From the NCBI GenBank assembly GCA_934728255.1, contig CAKVEC010000005.1, forward strand, positions 1 to 64,000: a stretch of 64,000 nucleotides of DNA, read 5' to 3'. Under the pieces are notes generated by a model, which was not told the origin of the DNA, did not search any database, and saw nothing but the letters and a program-made list of their open reading frames with translations. Each line of letters starts with the position of its first letter. Positions within the stretch are counted from its first letter, which is position 1. A program made the translations under genes and the position numbers. This document shows, piece by piece, positions 54,353-63,455 of this stretch. Source of the stretch: an uncultured Bacteroidales bacterium (GTDB taxonomy: Bacteria; Bacteroidota; Bacteroidia; Bacteroidales; Paludibacteraceae).

Positions 54353-56221
54353 ATGAAAGCAAGACATCTATTCTTTGTCGTAGCAGGTTTCATAGGCTTG
54401 GCTATGAGTGGTTGCAAAGCGGATGTGGACTTGAAAAACATCAATACGACCGCAGAGTTGGATATGGGTATCGCTCTGCCCGTAGGTTCTATGAGTGCTA
54501 CTATCGGTGATTTCCTTGCCGATGGGCAAATCTCGAATATCTATGTAGATTCGCTTAACAATAAGGGAATCCTGACATTCAAGGATACTTTCAGCATAGA
54601 CAGAAAGTTCCACCAAGTGGATTTGAGTCAGTATGTTTCGGAGAAGACACTTACAATGAATGTCTATGACAAGTTACAGGGAACTCCGGAATTGAATAAT
54701 CATCAGATTACGGGCGATGATACCAAAGAGATTACATTGGCTTTTCCGCTCACGTTGAAACTGAAAGGTATCAATAGTGATGAGGATAATGAGCGATTGG
54801 ATAGTGCGCTGATTGAAAATGCAAATTTTATCAGTACGATTGTACCCAAGAATTTACCGCTTAAATGGGAGTGGATCAATAGTGTGAGTATTGATTTGGG
54901 TAGTGCTTTTTCCCGCCCGAAGGGCAAAAATGTGGTGGTGTATTCGAAGGGCGATGGATATGGGTATAGTCAGGATATTCCTGTTAGTGTTACAGAGTTT
55001 ACTATCAATTTGATGAAAAACAGAACCCCATCTGCACCTGAGGCGTATTTCGGCAATGTGATAGATACCTGTGATTTTGTCATCTATTTCAATTTTACGG
55101 TGCCTACATCTGCAGGCAAGGTAACCATAGCCGATGATGCGGCGTTCGAATATCATTTGGGTGTGCAGTTTATCGATTATGCGGCTATTTGGGGAATGTT
55201 TACTCCATCAAAAGATATGTATGATGAGGATACGGTAGAGATAGCCGAGCAGTGGAATACTTGGCGGCAACTCAAAAAAGCCAAACTGCCTTTTGCTGAA
55301 CCTGTGATAGATATGCAGATTACCACTCAAGTGGCGGGTGCGTTGATGATGCAGGGGGATTATCTGTTTGTGGAGACCGAAGACAAATCGCAGAAACGGT
55401 ATGCCACTTTCAACGGAAGCCAAACGCTTTACCGTGATTTTACACCTGATGAGTATTTACCGCTGACGAGTGCAATAGGTGATTCGGCTACTATGCACGT
55501 GCGTTTCGACAATACGGAGGCTTTCGGGCATATTGATCGTCTGTTTGCCATTCGTCCTGATATATTTGGTTATAAATTTTCTATAGATTTTAATCGTCAG
55601 CGTACACCGCAGATACGTATCACACCCAATACAGGTATCTATGTGGACGCTATTGCTACGTTGCCTTTTATTTTCAATGAAGGGGTAGGTTTGGAGTATA
55701 GTGACACCATTAAGAATATAGACATCAGCCGATATACGCTGGATTCGTTGTTGGCATCGGTGGATATGATTGATACGCTGAAAACCAGCGATTTGAAACT
55801 GATAATGAAGATAACCAACTCCATTCCTCTGGATATCAAAGGTGTATTCTATGCATTGGACGAGAATGGCGATGTGGTTACTGAACCGGACGATCCCACC
55901 AAGGTTTATCGTTTGACTTCATCCGATACTATCCGGATTCAGGCGCCGGTCTATCGTTTCGAGGGTGGGGCGGCTATACCGACAGCGAGCGAGCAGACTG
56001 AGATAGTGTTGATAGACAAAAAGCATTTTGATACATTCAGCAAGATTAAAAGCATTGTCTATACGGCAAGTATTGATGATGAATCGTTGCAGAGTGCATA
56101 TCAGCACGGCGGTTTCAATGTACGTATTGCAGAGGATAACAAACTGAAGGTACAATTGGGGTTGACTGCCAAAGTGGATGCTGTTTTAGATTTGGATAAT
56201 ATAAAAAGGACCAATGAATAA
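54353..56221 (+). CDS. Large beta-rich lipoprotein of unknown function
   Basis: The 622-residue predicted lipoprotein has lipobox AMSGC with Cys near residue 21. The mature part is beta-rich and acidic with no catalytic motif that I recognise. Repeated phrases (LPVGSMSATIGDFL, INLMKNRTPSAPEAY, IDMIDTLKTSDLKLIMKITN) suggest several sandwich domains. It is 13 bp upstream of the DUF5723/OmpA gene under one promoter, so it probably forms part of, or is assembled with, that outer-membrane protein. Confidence 0.8.
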   Translation: MKARHLFFVVAGFIGLAMSGCKADVDLKNINTTAELDMGIALPVGSMSATIGDFLADGQISNIYVDSLNNKGILTFKDTFSIDRKFHQVDLSQYVSEKTLTMNVYDKLQGTPELNNHQITGDDTKEITLAFPLTLKLKGINSDEDNERLDSALIENANFISTIVPKNLPLKWEWINSVSIDLGSAFSRPKGKNVVVYSKGDGYGYSQDIPVSVTEFTINLMKNRTPSAPEAYFGNVIDTCDFVIYFNFTVPTSAGKVTIADDAAFEYHLGVQFIDYAAIWGMFTPSKDMYDEDTVEIAEQWNTWRQLKKAKLPFAEPVIDMQITTQVAGALMMQGDYLFVETEDKSQKRYATFNGSQTLYRDFTPDEYLPLTSAIGDSATMHVRFDNTEAFGHIDRLFAIRPDIFGYKFSIDFNRQRTPQIRITPNTGIYVDAIATLPFIFNEGVGLEYSDTIKNIDISRYTLDSLLASVDMIDTLKTSDLKLIMKITNSIPLDIKGVFYALDENGDVVTEPDDPTKVYRLTSSDTIRIQAPVYRFEGGAAIPTASEQTEIVLIDKKHFDTFSKIKSIVYTASIDDESLQSAYQHGGFNVRIAEDNKLKVQLGLTAKVDAVLDLDNIKRTNE

Positions 56222-56234
56222 GGAGAACTGACCA

Positions 56235-58865
56235 ATGAAAAACGTATTTCGTAAATGGATGGTTGTGGCTCTCCTTGCTGGCGCCGTCAGCATTCAGGCA
56301 CAACAGGTAACAACTCTCTATTTCTTGGAAAATGCGCCGATGCGCCATATCGTAAACCCGGCTTTTCAACCGGTAAGCAATGGGTATATTAATTTTACGC
56401 CATTAGGCTATACCGGTTTGTGGGTGGGTAATAACTCACTGACAATGAGCGACCTTATTTATATAGATCCGCTTACGGGGCAGACTATTACGGCTCTGCA
56501 CCCCAATGGTGATAAGGCTGCATTGCTTCGTGCTTTCCGCAAGGCCACGTTGGTGGATGGTGATGTTACTGCCGACTTGCTTAGTTTTGGTTTCCGTACA
56601 AAAAATGAAAACGGCTATTTCCATTTTAATGTTATGGAGCGTGTCGAGGGTGGGGTAGCCCTTCCATATGACCTGTTTGGCTTTGTACTTGGCGGAGGTA
56701 TGCAGGATTTGAATGGAGGTATCAACTATATAGATCTCAATCGGTTAGGTGTTCGTGCTACAATGTACACCGAGATCGGTTTCGGCTACTCGCATCGTAT
56801 CAATGACCAATGGACGGTCGGTGGCAAACTGAAAGTGCTGTTAGGAACTATGTATGCTGGACTGACAAGTTCCAATCTCGGCATTGATGCTTCGGCTACC
56901 GAGTGGCGCATACATGGTACGGGCGATTTGATGGTGGCGGCTCCTATCAACTGGGATGCCGTTCCTTTGGATATCAACAAGGAGACTATGAATGGCTTTA
57001 ATACCGATAATCTGGTCAATACTGAAGATACCGGAGCATTGATTAAATCACTGCTTACTCCAAGTGGTTATGGTGCGGCTTTTGATTTGGGTTTTACCTA
57101 TAAACCCATTGAACAACTGCAAATTACTGCTGCAGTAAACGACCTTGGTTTTATATATTGGAATGGCGGGCGTCGCTATAATTGCACGATTGATACCACG
57201 TTTACCGGTGTCGGAGATTTTACGTACGACCACTATGTTGTGGATGGAAAGTTTGATTCGGATAGCCTGCTCAATGATGTAAAAAGCAATCTGATTGGTA
57301 TTGTGGATGGTACTACCGCCACGATGGCGGGTACTGGGTTTGCCCGTATGCTGAGTGCCAAACTCAATATAGGTATTGACGCCAATTTCTGGGATAATCG
57401 TATAGGCGTAGGCGTGCTGTCAAAGACACGTCTTTGCAACCGCCGTTTATATGAGGAGGTTACGCTCGGTGCGGCTTTGCGCCCGTGTAATTGGTTTAAC
57501 CTGGCATTGAGTTATTCTTTGGTAAATAATGGAAAATACAGCAATCTCGGTGCGGGACTCAGTTTCATGCCCTATGATGGTGTTAACTTGACATTGGCAA
57601 TGGATTATATACCCACCTCGTATGCTTATTACGATGTAGAGCAGGACGGTGGAAAAACTGTTCATTGTCCTATTCCTTACAAAGCCAAAGGTGTTAATCT
57701 TGCATTGGGTTTCAGCATTGTATGGGGAACCAACAAGAGCAGAAAGGATACCGACAAGGATGGTATCTACGATCGCTTGGATATGTGTCCTAATACGCCA
57801 AAGAACGTCCAAGTGGATGCTCTCGGTTGCCCTATAGACTCGGATGGTGATGGGGTTCCCGACTATCTTGACCGCTGTCCCGGTACGCCCGAATCGGCTT
57901 ATGGATTGGTAGATAGCGTAGGCTGTCCGATAGATTCCGATGGCGATGGTGTGCCTGATTATCTGGATGAGTGTTCCAATACTCCCGCCGGTGCTATCGG
58001 TATGGTGGATGAGAAAGGTTGTGAGATCGACTCTGACGGCGATGGTGTCCCAGACTGGCGTGATGAATGTCCCGGTACCCCGATTGAGGCACAAGGCTAT
58101 ATTGACGACAAAGGTTGCCTGTTGGATACAGATGGTGACGGAGTTCCCGATTATCTCGACGAATGTCCCGACACGCCCGAGGCTGCGTATGGTATGGTGG
58201 ACGGAAAAGGGTGTCCTATTGATTCGGATGGCGACGGAGTTCCCAATTATTTGGACGAATGTCCCAATACGCCTGCCGAGGCAAAGGGCTTTGTGGACGA
58301 GAAAGGTTGTGAGATAGATACTGACGGGGATGGGGTTCCCGATTGGAAAGACGAATGTCCGACGGTGGCAGGTCCGAAATACAACAAAGGTTGTCCTGAG
58401 GTAAAACGTGAGGTGCGCAACCTGCTTAAGAAAGCGATGCAGGGTATCCAGTTCGAGAACGGAAAGGCAAATATCAAGAAAGCCTCGTATCCGCTGCTTG
58501 ATCAGATTGCCAAGACCTTTATTGACAATCCGACCTTTATGATCGAGGTGCAGGGGCATACCGACAATGTGGGTAAGGCGGACTTTAACAAGACCTTGAG
58601 TGACAAGCGTGCACACGCTGTGATGGACTATCTGGTGAAGAAAGGTGTTCCCGCAGAGCGTATGACTGCACACGGCTATGGTATGGAAGTACCTATTGCA
58701 GACAACAAGACTGCCAAGGGGCGTGCTTTGAACCGCCGTGTGGAGTTCAATATAACCTTTGAGGAGATTACTTACGAGACGATCCTCGACCACGCAGATT
58801 CTACTTTGCTGCCAAAGCAGGACACCATTCAGGCACTGCCGTTGGATTCGGCGCAAAACCGATGA
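56235..58865 (+). CDS. DUF5723-like outer-membrane protein with TSP3 calcium repeats and OmpA peptidoglycan-binding domain
   Basis: The 876-residue protein has a signal peptide and then a barrel-type N-terminal region (about 25-500, FLENAPMRHIVNPAFQPVSN opening typical of DUF5723). Seven thrombospondin type-3 repeats follow (about 505-715; each like DSDGDGVPDYLDECP), whose aspartates bind calcium. The OmpA C-terminal domain (about 740-860) has IEVQGHTDNVG and LSDKRAHAVMDYL and binds peptidoglycan. It should link the outer membrane to the wall. The repeats are nearly identical to each other, so copy number may vary between strains. Confidence 0.88.
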   Translation: MKNVFRKWMVVALLAGAVSIQAQQVTTLYFLENAPMRHIVNPAFQPVSNGYINFTPLGYTGLWVGNNSLTMSDLIYIDPLTGQTITALHPNGDKAALLRAFRKATLVDGDVTADLLSFGFRTKNENGYFHFNVMERVEGGVALPYDLFGFVLGGGMQDLNGGINYIDLNRLGVRATMYTEIGFGYSHRINDQWTVGGKLKVLLGTMYAGLTSSNLGIDASATEWRIHGTGDLMVAAPINWDAVPLDINKETMNGFNTDNLVNTEDTGALIKSLLTPSGYGAAFDLGFTYKPIEQLQITAAVNDLGFIYWNGGRRYNCTIDTTFTGVGDFTYDHYVVDGKFDSDSLLNDVKSNLIGIVDGTTATMAGTGFARMLSAKLNIGIDANFWDNRIGVGVLSKTRLCNRRLYEEVTLGAALRPCNWFNLALSYSLVNNGKYSNLGAGLSFMPYDGVNLTLAMDYIPTSYAYYDVEQDGGKTVHCPIPYKAKGVNLALGFSIVWGTNKSRKDTDKDGIYDRLDMCPNTPKNVQVDALGCPIDSDGDGVPDYLDRCPGTPESAYGLVDSVGCPIDSDGDGVPDYLDECSNTPAGAIGMVDEKGCEIDSDGDGVPDWRDECPGTPIEAQGYIDDKGCLLDTDGDGVPDYLDECPDTPEAAYGMVDGKGCPIDSDGDGVPNYLDECPNTPAEAKGFVDEKGCEIDTDGDGVPDWKDECPTVAGPKYNKGCPEVKREVRNLLKKAMQGIQFENGKANIKKASYPLLDQIAKTFIDNPTFMIEVQGHTDNVGKADFNKTLSDKRAHAVMDYLVKKGVPAERMTAHGYGMEVPIADNKTAKGRALNRRVEFNITFEEITYETILDHADSTLLPKQDTIQALPLDSAQNR

Positions 58866-58927
58866 ATCAACTAAGTACGCATAAACAATAAACTAATAAA
58901 CTTATAATAAACAAATAAACTAAAAGT

Positions 58928-59647
58928 ATGGGACGCGCATTTGAATATCGCAAAGCAACCAAACTGAAACGTTGGGGCCATATGGCTCGTACATTCACCA
59001 AACTCGGTAAAGAAATTACAATCGCTGCTCGTGAGGGTGGTCCGGATCCCGATAGCAACCCGCGTTTGCGTACACTGATACAGCAGTGCAAACGGGAAAA
59101 TATGCCAAAGGAGAACATCGATCGTGCTATCAAAAAAGCCACCGATAAATCATCGGAGGGCTACAAGGAAATCAACTACGAAGGATATGGTCCGCATGGT
59201 GTGGCTATCTTTATTGAAACGGCTACCGACAACAATATGCGTACGGTGGCCAATATCCGTTCGTATTTTACTAAGCATGGGGGAACTCTCGGTACGCAAG
59301 GCTGCTTGCAATTCCTTTTCGACCGAAAAGCCTGCTTCACGGTGAGCCCGAAAGAAGGCGTGGATTTGGACGAACTCGAACTCGAATTGATTGATTTCGG
59401 AGTAGAGGAACTTGGCAACGATGAGGATGGAAACATCATCATCTACGGCGATTTCAACCAGTATTCGCAAATCCAAAAGTATCTCGAGGACAACGGTTTC
59501 GAAATCCAGAGTTGTGAGTTTGTGCGTATTCCGAACGACTACAAGACCCTCACAGACGAGGAAAAAGAGTCTGTTCAGAAACTCATCGACCGTATCGAAG
59601 AGGATGAGGACGTGCAGAATGTCTTCACCAATATGGCTGAAGAGTAA
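58928..59647 (+). CDS. yebC: YebC/PmpR family protein
   Basis: The 239-residue protein has the YebC signature start (MGRAFEYRKATKLKRWGHMA...FTKLGKEITIAA), PDPDSNPRLRTLI, ENMPKENIDRAIKKA and YEGYGPHGVAIFIE. Members were described as DNA-binding regulators; more recent work links the family to translation of proline-rich stretches. Length is standard. It is upstream of rsmG, with a 9-bp hairpin (59647-59682) just before the rsmG start. The 62-bp leader is A/T-rich. Confidence 0.95.
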   Translation: MGRAFEYRKATKLKRWGHMARTFTKLGKEITIAAREGGPDPDSNPRLRTLIQQCKRENMPKENIDRAIKKATDKSSEGYKEINYEGYGPHGVAIFIETATDNNMRTVANIRSYFTKHGGTLGTQGCLQFLFDRKACFTVSPKEGVDLDELELELIDFGVEELGNDEDGNIIIYGDFNQYSQIQKYLEDNGFEIQSCEFVRIPNDYKTLTDEEKESVQKLIDRIEEDEDVQNVFTNMAEE

Positions 59648-59684
59648 GAGAATTTACACACTTACCAATTTACAAATTCTCTCG

Positions 59685-60302
59685 ATGGAACTGATCCGTC
59701 AATACTTTTCGCTGACAGCGCGTCAGGAGCAGCAGTTTGCTGCGCTTGACGCGTTTTATCGTGAATGGAACAGTAAGATCAATGTCATCTCCCGCAAGGA
59801 TATTGATAATCTCTATGAACATCACGTCTTACATTCGCTTGCCATAGCCAAAGTGCTGCCTTTTCAGCCGCAGAGCAAGATTCTTGATGTTGGTACGGGG
59901 GGGGGCTTCCCGGGGGTGCCGTTGGCTATTCTGTTTCCGGAGTGTGAGTTTACACTTATCGATTCCATCGGTAAGAAAGTCCGTGTTGCGCAGGAGGTTT
60001 CCAATGCCATAGGACTTACTAATGTGCGCTGTATTCAGGAACGTGTAGAGGACGAGAAGGGCAAGTTCGACTTTGTGGTCTCTCGGGCTGTAATGCCTTT
60101 GTCCGACCTTGTCAAACTCGTGCAGAAGAATATCAGTCGTACCCAGCACAATGCCGTACCTAATGGTCTGGTAGTACTCAAAGGCGGCGATTTGGCAGAC
60201 GAACTGCGTCCTTTCCAAAAGCGTGTGGAGATTACGCCTATTAACCAACTCTTTGCGGGTGATTGGTTTGAAACCAAGCAAGTCATCTACTTACCTATGT
60301 AG
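59685..60302 (+). CDS. rsmG: 16S rRNA (guanine-527-N7)-methyltransferase
   Basis: 205 residues from ATG 59685 (MELIRQYFSLTARQEQQF). A longer frame from 59412 would overlap yebC and has unrelated sequence. The AdoMet site ILDVGTGGGFPGVPLAI (about 66-82) and the conserved N-terminal NVISRKDIDNLYEHHVLHS identify RsmG/GidB. The three-glycine codons of the AdoMet motif are written as nine consecutive G (59897-59905), a potential slippage site. Loss of RsmG is known to give low-level streptomycin resistance. Confidence 0.95.
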   Translation: MELIRQYFSLTARQEQQFAALDAFYREWNSKINVISRKDIDNLYEHHVLHSLAIAKVLPFQPQSKILDVGTGGGFPGVPLAILFPECEFTLIDSIGKKVRVAQEVSNAIGLTNVRCIQERVEDEKGKFDFVVSRAVMPLSDLVKLVQKNISRTQHNAVPNGLVVLKGGDLADELRPFQKRVEITPINQLFAGDWFETKQVIYLPM

Positions 60303-60339
60303 CCTGTATATCTCCACCGAATAAGGTATAGGTGATTCC

Positions 60340-60372
60340 TTATAGGATGGTTATAGGATAGTTATAGGATAC
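60340..60372. repeat. 11-bp tandem array, 3 units (ttataggatrs)
   Basis: The units ttataggatgg, ttataggatag and ttataggatac at 60340, 60351 and 60362 lie between rsmG and the metallo-hydrolase. They share ATAGGAT with the serC-serA array and a 15-mer with 23589-23603. Confidence 0.85.
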
Positions 60373-60426
60373 TCTATTTTTGCCATCATTTAATTCCAAG
60401 CAGCCCGAAGGGCGGTCTCATAGCGA

Positions 60427-60975
60427 ATGACAATCAAACCTTTCTATTTCAATCCATACCGCGAATGTACCTACGTGGTATGGGACGAGCAGAACCCGAA
60501 CCATAAGGCACTGCTGATTGATGCAGGTATGTATGGCGAGGCGGAAGAAAAGCGAATGGCGGATTTCCTAACCAAAGGAAACCTTTCGCCGATAGCCTTA
60601 CTCATTACACATACTCACCCTGACCATATATGTGGAGTGGACTTTGTGCGTAGCACTTATGGTATAGAACCGATTATCTGTCCGCCCGAAGGCGCATTGC
60701 AGATACCTGATTTTGACGGAATCGAGGTGCTGCGTACCCCCGGACATAAGGAAGATTGTGTGTGCTACTATTGGCGTCCGCAAGGCTGTGTCTTTACAGG
60801 CGATACCCTTTTCAAAGATTCTGTCGGGCGTACCGACCTCGCCGGTGGAGATATGCCTATGTTGATTCGTTCGCTTGATAAACTCAAGCAACTGCCAGAC
60901 AATACGATTGTTTATCCCGGACATGGTTATCAAACCACTATAGGACAAGAAAAGCGGTTTAATCCCTATTTATGA
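60427..60975 (+). CDS. Metallo-beta-lactamase-fold hydrolase (glyoxalase II-like)
   Basis: The 182-residue protein is a compact MBL hydrolase. The metal motif is HTHPDHICG (about 60-68), followed by LRTPGHKEDCVCY with the next His, FTGDTLF with the bridging Asp, and YPGHG with the last His near the C-terminus. It resembles glyoxalase II-type enzymes but is shorter, and the substrate is unknown. It overlaps the next gene by 4 bp. Confidence 0.9.
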   Translation: MTIKPFYFNPYRECTYVVWDEQNPNHKALLIDAGMYGEAEEKRMADFLTKGNLSPIALLITHTHPDHICGVDFVRSTYGIEPIICPPEGALQIPDFDGIEVLRTPGHKEDCVCYYWRPQGCVFTGDTLFKDSVGRTDLAGGDMPMLIRSLDKLKQLPDNTIVYPGHGYQTTIGQEKRFNPYL

Positions 60976-61607
60976 AATATAGCAAAAGCAATATATTGGT
61001 AGCCATTGCCGCAGTGATGGTTACAGGCTATCTGACTGCCAACGTGATGGCTACGCAGATTATCCGAATCGGCGACCTCAGTATCTTTGATGCCGGGACA
61101 ATCATATTTCCCATTACCTATATGTTGGGCGAGGTGGTAACCGAAGTATGGGGGTTCCGCACCGCACGTCGGTTGATACTGCTTACTTTCTTTTGCCAAA
61201 TGTTGTTCACGCTTTTTGCTTGGATAGGTACATTGGTACCCGTTCCCGTAGAGACGGTGGAGATGCAAGAGGCATACCGCCAAATTTTCGGTTTTGTACC
61301 GCGTATAATGTGCGCGTCGGTGTGTGCTTTCCTGGTGGGCGAGACCACCAATGCGTGGGTGATGAGCCGGCTGAAAGAACGTGTCGGTGGACCGATGTGG
61401 ACGCGCACCATCAGCAGTTCGATAGCGGGATACGTGTTGGATACCACTATCTTTGTGTGTATTGCTTTTGCAGGTGTTGTCTCCTTTACGCAAGTGATGA
61501 CTATGATAGGTTTTCAGGTGCTTGCCAAAGTGCTGATGGAAATATGTTGTTCCACTCCGTTGGCGTATGCCACAGTAGCGTGGATACGAAAACACCTGCC
61601 GGAATAG
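60972..61607 (+). CDS. Queuosine precursor transporter (VUT/YhhQ family)
   Basis: The 211-residue membrane protein has about six helices. Family landmarks are the N-terminal TANVMATQIIRIG, FPITYMLGEVVTEVWGFRTA, and later SSIAGYVLDTTIFV. It imports queuosine precursors (preQ0/preQ1) for tRNA modification. It is coupled to the metallo-hydrolase by an ATGA overlap and ends inside a bidirectional terminator. Confidence 0.93.
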   Translation: MKYSKSNILVAIAAVMVTGYLTANVMATQIIRIGDLSIFDAGTIIFPITYMLGEVVTEVWGFRTARRLILLTFFCQMLFTLFAWIGTLVPVPVETVEMQEAYRQIFGFVPRIMCASVCAFLVGETTNAWVMSRLKERVGGPMWTRTISSSIAGYVLDTTIFVCIAFAGVVSFTQVMTMIGFQVLAKVLMEICCSTPLAYATVAWIRKHLPE

Positions 61608-61622
61608 ACGACAGGTGTTTTT
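61591..61622. terminator. Bidirectional intrinsic terminator
   Basis: AACACCTG (61591-61598) pairs with CAGGTGTT (61612-61619), followed by a T-run on the plus strand and preceded by A's that give T's on the minus strand. It serves both the transporter gene, whose stop lies within it, and the convergent dGTPase gene. Confidence 0.85.
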
Positions 61623-61650
61623 TTATGTATGGCGAATGTTTTTTTCTCCG

Positions 61651-63069
61651 CTACATTCCACATAGGAAACGATATGTTTCGAGGGCGTATTTGTCGGTCA
61701 TACCTGCCACCCAATCAACGACCAGTCGCAGTTGGTGATAGCGGTCGAGATGCAAGATGTCAATGGACGCTTCTGCCTGCATCTCGGGATGTTGTGCTTC
61801 GTATTCTGCTGCCACTAAATGTTGCATAGAGGATGAAATAAGTTTCTCTACACGCCAATCCTGCTTTTCTATAAGCAAATGCAAGGTCTTGTCCAATATG
61901 CCGGTTAGGACTGTGGCTCCTGTCATTTCGGCATGGGCTATTTCCGATGTTTGGAAGATGTGTTCTATTTCAAAGATACCCAATGCGTTGCATAGCGGGT
62001 CGTCTTCTAATAGTTCCTTGCCGTATGTGCCGTGGTCTATTTCTTCCAAATGTGCGATAAAGGTCTTTCTTGTGACGTGGGTGAGGTAGTTCATTAGTGC
62101 CACGCGCAAATCAACGACCATCTTATCATATGTGTAGTTTCCGCTATTGTAATGTTTTTCCAAACGCAGCATTTGAACAATTTCCTCCACGGGACAATGT
62201 AGGCTGTCTGCCAAGTAGGAAAGAGTCTGCTCTATGTTGACCAATTGTTTAGAAATACCGTCTTCCAAGTCCATTACGCGATAGCAGATAGTATCTGCCG
62301 CTTCTACGAGAAATGCCAGCGGATGGCGTTTGATAGTGCCGTCTTTGCGGTAGAGATGGCAATGTGAGGCTGTATGTTCCAATATCGTCTGTTCGGATGT
62401 GAATACCCCGTGTTTGTGTATTGCCACATTGCCTTCTTTGTCTTTGCGCCCTGTATTCGGATATTTCAAATAGGCTGCAAGGGTGGAGTAGGTAAGGTTG
62501 AGCCCATATAAGTCGTTGAGATAAGGCATTTTGGTCAATATACGGAACCCCTGTGCATTGCCGTCAAATTGCGTAAAATCAAGACGCTGTTGCTCGGTTA
62601 ATTCTTCTAACAGGTGCGCCCCTTTGTGCTTGAAATAGTCTTGTATTATGGCTTCTCCGCAGTGTCCGAAAGGAGGGTTGCCTATGTCATGTACAAAAGC
62701 GGCAGTCTTCACTATGGCAGATATTTCACGTTCTAAATCGCGGTCGTCATAGTGATACATTTGCCTGAAATCCGGGGTGCGGCATACACCGATACACAGC
62801 GAGTCGGCAACGCTCATCACCTCCATAGAGTGCGTGAGACGTGTGTGAACCGAGTCTCCGTTAGTGAGAGGAAACACTTGTGTCTTGTCGTGCATACGCC
62901 GTGCGGCATTGCTGAATATTACTCGCCCGAAATCGCTTTCAAAATTATTGCGGTAGTCGGGAGTAATATCGTATGAAACATTTGGATGCGAATGTTTGTT
63001 GAACGTAAAGAATGATTGTCGTTCGCGTTCTATAGACAGGTACTCATACCATTTAATATCAGCATACAT
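61651..63069 (-). CDS. dgt: Deoxyguanosinetriphosphate triphosphohydrolase (dGTPase-like)
   Basis: 472 residues from the ATG at 63069 (MYADIKWYEYL). An upstream ATG at 63138 would lie within the promoter. HD-domain residues are in RLTHSMEVMSVA (His), FVHDIGNPPFGHCGE (HD) and later the conserved Asp region DTICYRVMDLEDGI. Family members cut dGTP, or other dNTPs, to deoxynucleoside and triphosphate; some act against phage by starving DNA synthesis. It has its own promoter and converges on the transporter gene. Confidence 0.92.
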   Translation of the reverse strand: MYADIKWYEYLSIERERQSFFTFNKHSHPNVSYDITPDYRNNFESDFGRVIFSNAARRMHDKTQVFPLTNGDSVHTRLTHSMEVMSVADSLCIGVCRTPDFRQMYHYDDRDLEREISAIVKTAAFVHDIGNPPFGHCGEAIIQDYFKHKGAHLLEELTEQQRLDFTQFDGNAQGFRILTKMPYLNDLYGLNLTYSTLAAYLKYPNTGRKDKEGNVAIHKHGVFTSEQTILEHTASHCHLYRKDGTIKRHPLAFLVEAADTICYRVMDLEDGISKQLVNIEQTLSYLADSLHCPVEEIVQMLRLEKHYNSGNYTYDKMVVDLRVALMNYLTHVTRKTFIAHLEEIDHGTYGKELLEDDPLCNALGIFEIEHIFQTSEIAHAEMTGATVLTGILDKTLHLLIEKQDWRVEKLISSSMQHLVAAEYEAQHPEMQAEASIDILHLDRYHQLRLVVDWVAGMTDKYALETYRFLCGM

Positions 63070-63094
63070 AGGAGTTAGTGTTTTGTTGACAAGG

Positions 63095-63125
63095 CAAAGG
63101 TACTGCTTTTTGGCGGAATAAACAA
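63095..63125 (-). promoter_or_regulatory. Promoter for dgt
   Basis: On the minus strand, TTG (63125-63123), 20 bp, TACCTTTG (63102-63095), then 25 bp to the ATG at 63069. Confidence 0.75.
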
Positions 63126-63246
63126 GAGCAATTAGCAATTAACAATTAATAATTAACATTAGAGCGGATGTAAGCATAGTGAATATGCAGCGCGAGTGCA
63201 TAAAATGTGTATAAAAACACGCTTAACATCCCTGCAAAAGCCTATT

Positions 63247-63279
63247 CTTTCTACGTCCTTTCTACGTCTTTTCTACGTA
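63247..63279. repeat. 11-bp tandem array, 3 units (YTTTCTACGTM)
   Basis: Units ctttctacgtc, ctttctacgtc and ttttctacgta at 63247, 63258 and 63269. The array is followed by attagtattatgaggtatagg, which is the inverted form of the left flank of the array at 53097 and close to that at 36297. Confidence 0.88.
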
Positions 63280-63386
63280 ATTAGTATTATGAGGTATAGG
63301 AGTTTGCATAATATGTATATTTTTTGCATATTGTATGTATGGCAAGAGAGGATTATAGGCAAAACACGGAGAAAATGGGATAGTGC

Positions 63387-63417
63387 TTGCGTATATCTGT
63401 TTTTTTGTGTAACTTTG
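63387..63417 (+). promoter_or_regulatory. Promoter for the DUF6089-like gene
   Basis: TTG 63387-63389, 20 bp, TAACTTTG 63410-63417, 38 bp before the ATG. Confidence 0.8.
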
Positions 63418-63455
63418 CACGCTAATCGTATTTAGTAAATCATCGTATCTGAAAA

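Larger units (their letters stand above)
63070..63455. other. Divergent gap between dgt and the DUF6089-like gene
   Basis: 386 bp without a gene. It contains the dgt promoter, an AATTAACAATTAATAATTAAC low-complexity run (about 63131-63155), the element with the three-unit array, and the promoter of the last gene. Confidence 0.75.

Noticed and set aside
59412..59684. 91-residue N-terminal extension of RsmG within yebC
   Set aside because: It is out of frame with yebC and its composition (Ser/Thr/Arg-rich) is that of a shadow; ATG 59685 matches the family.
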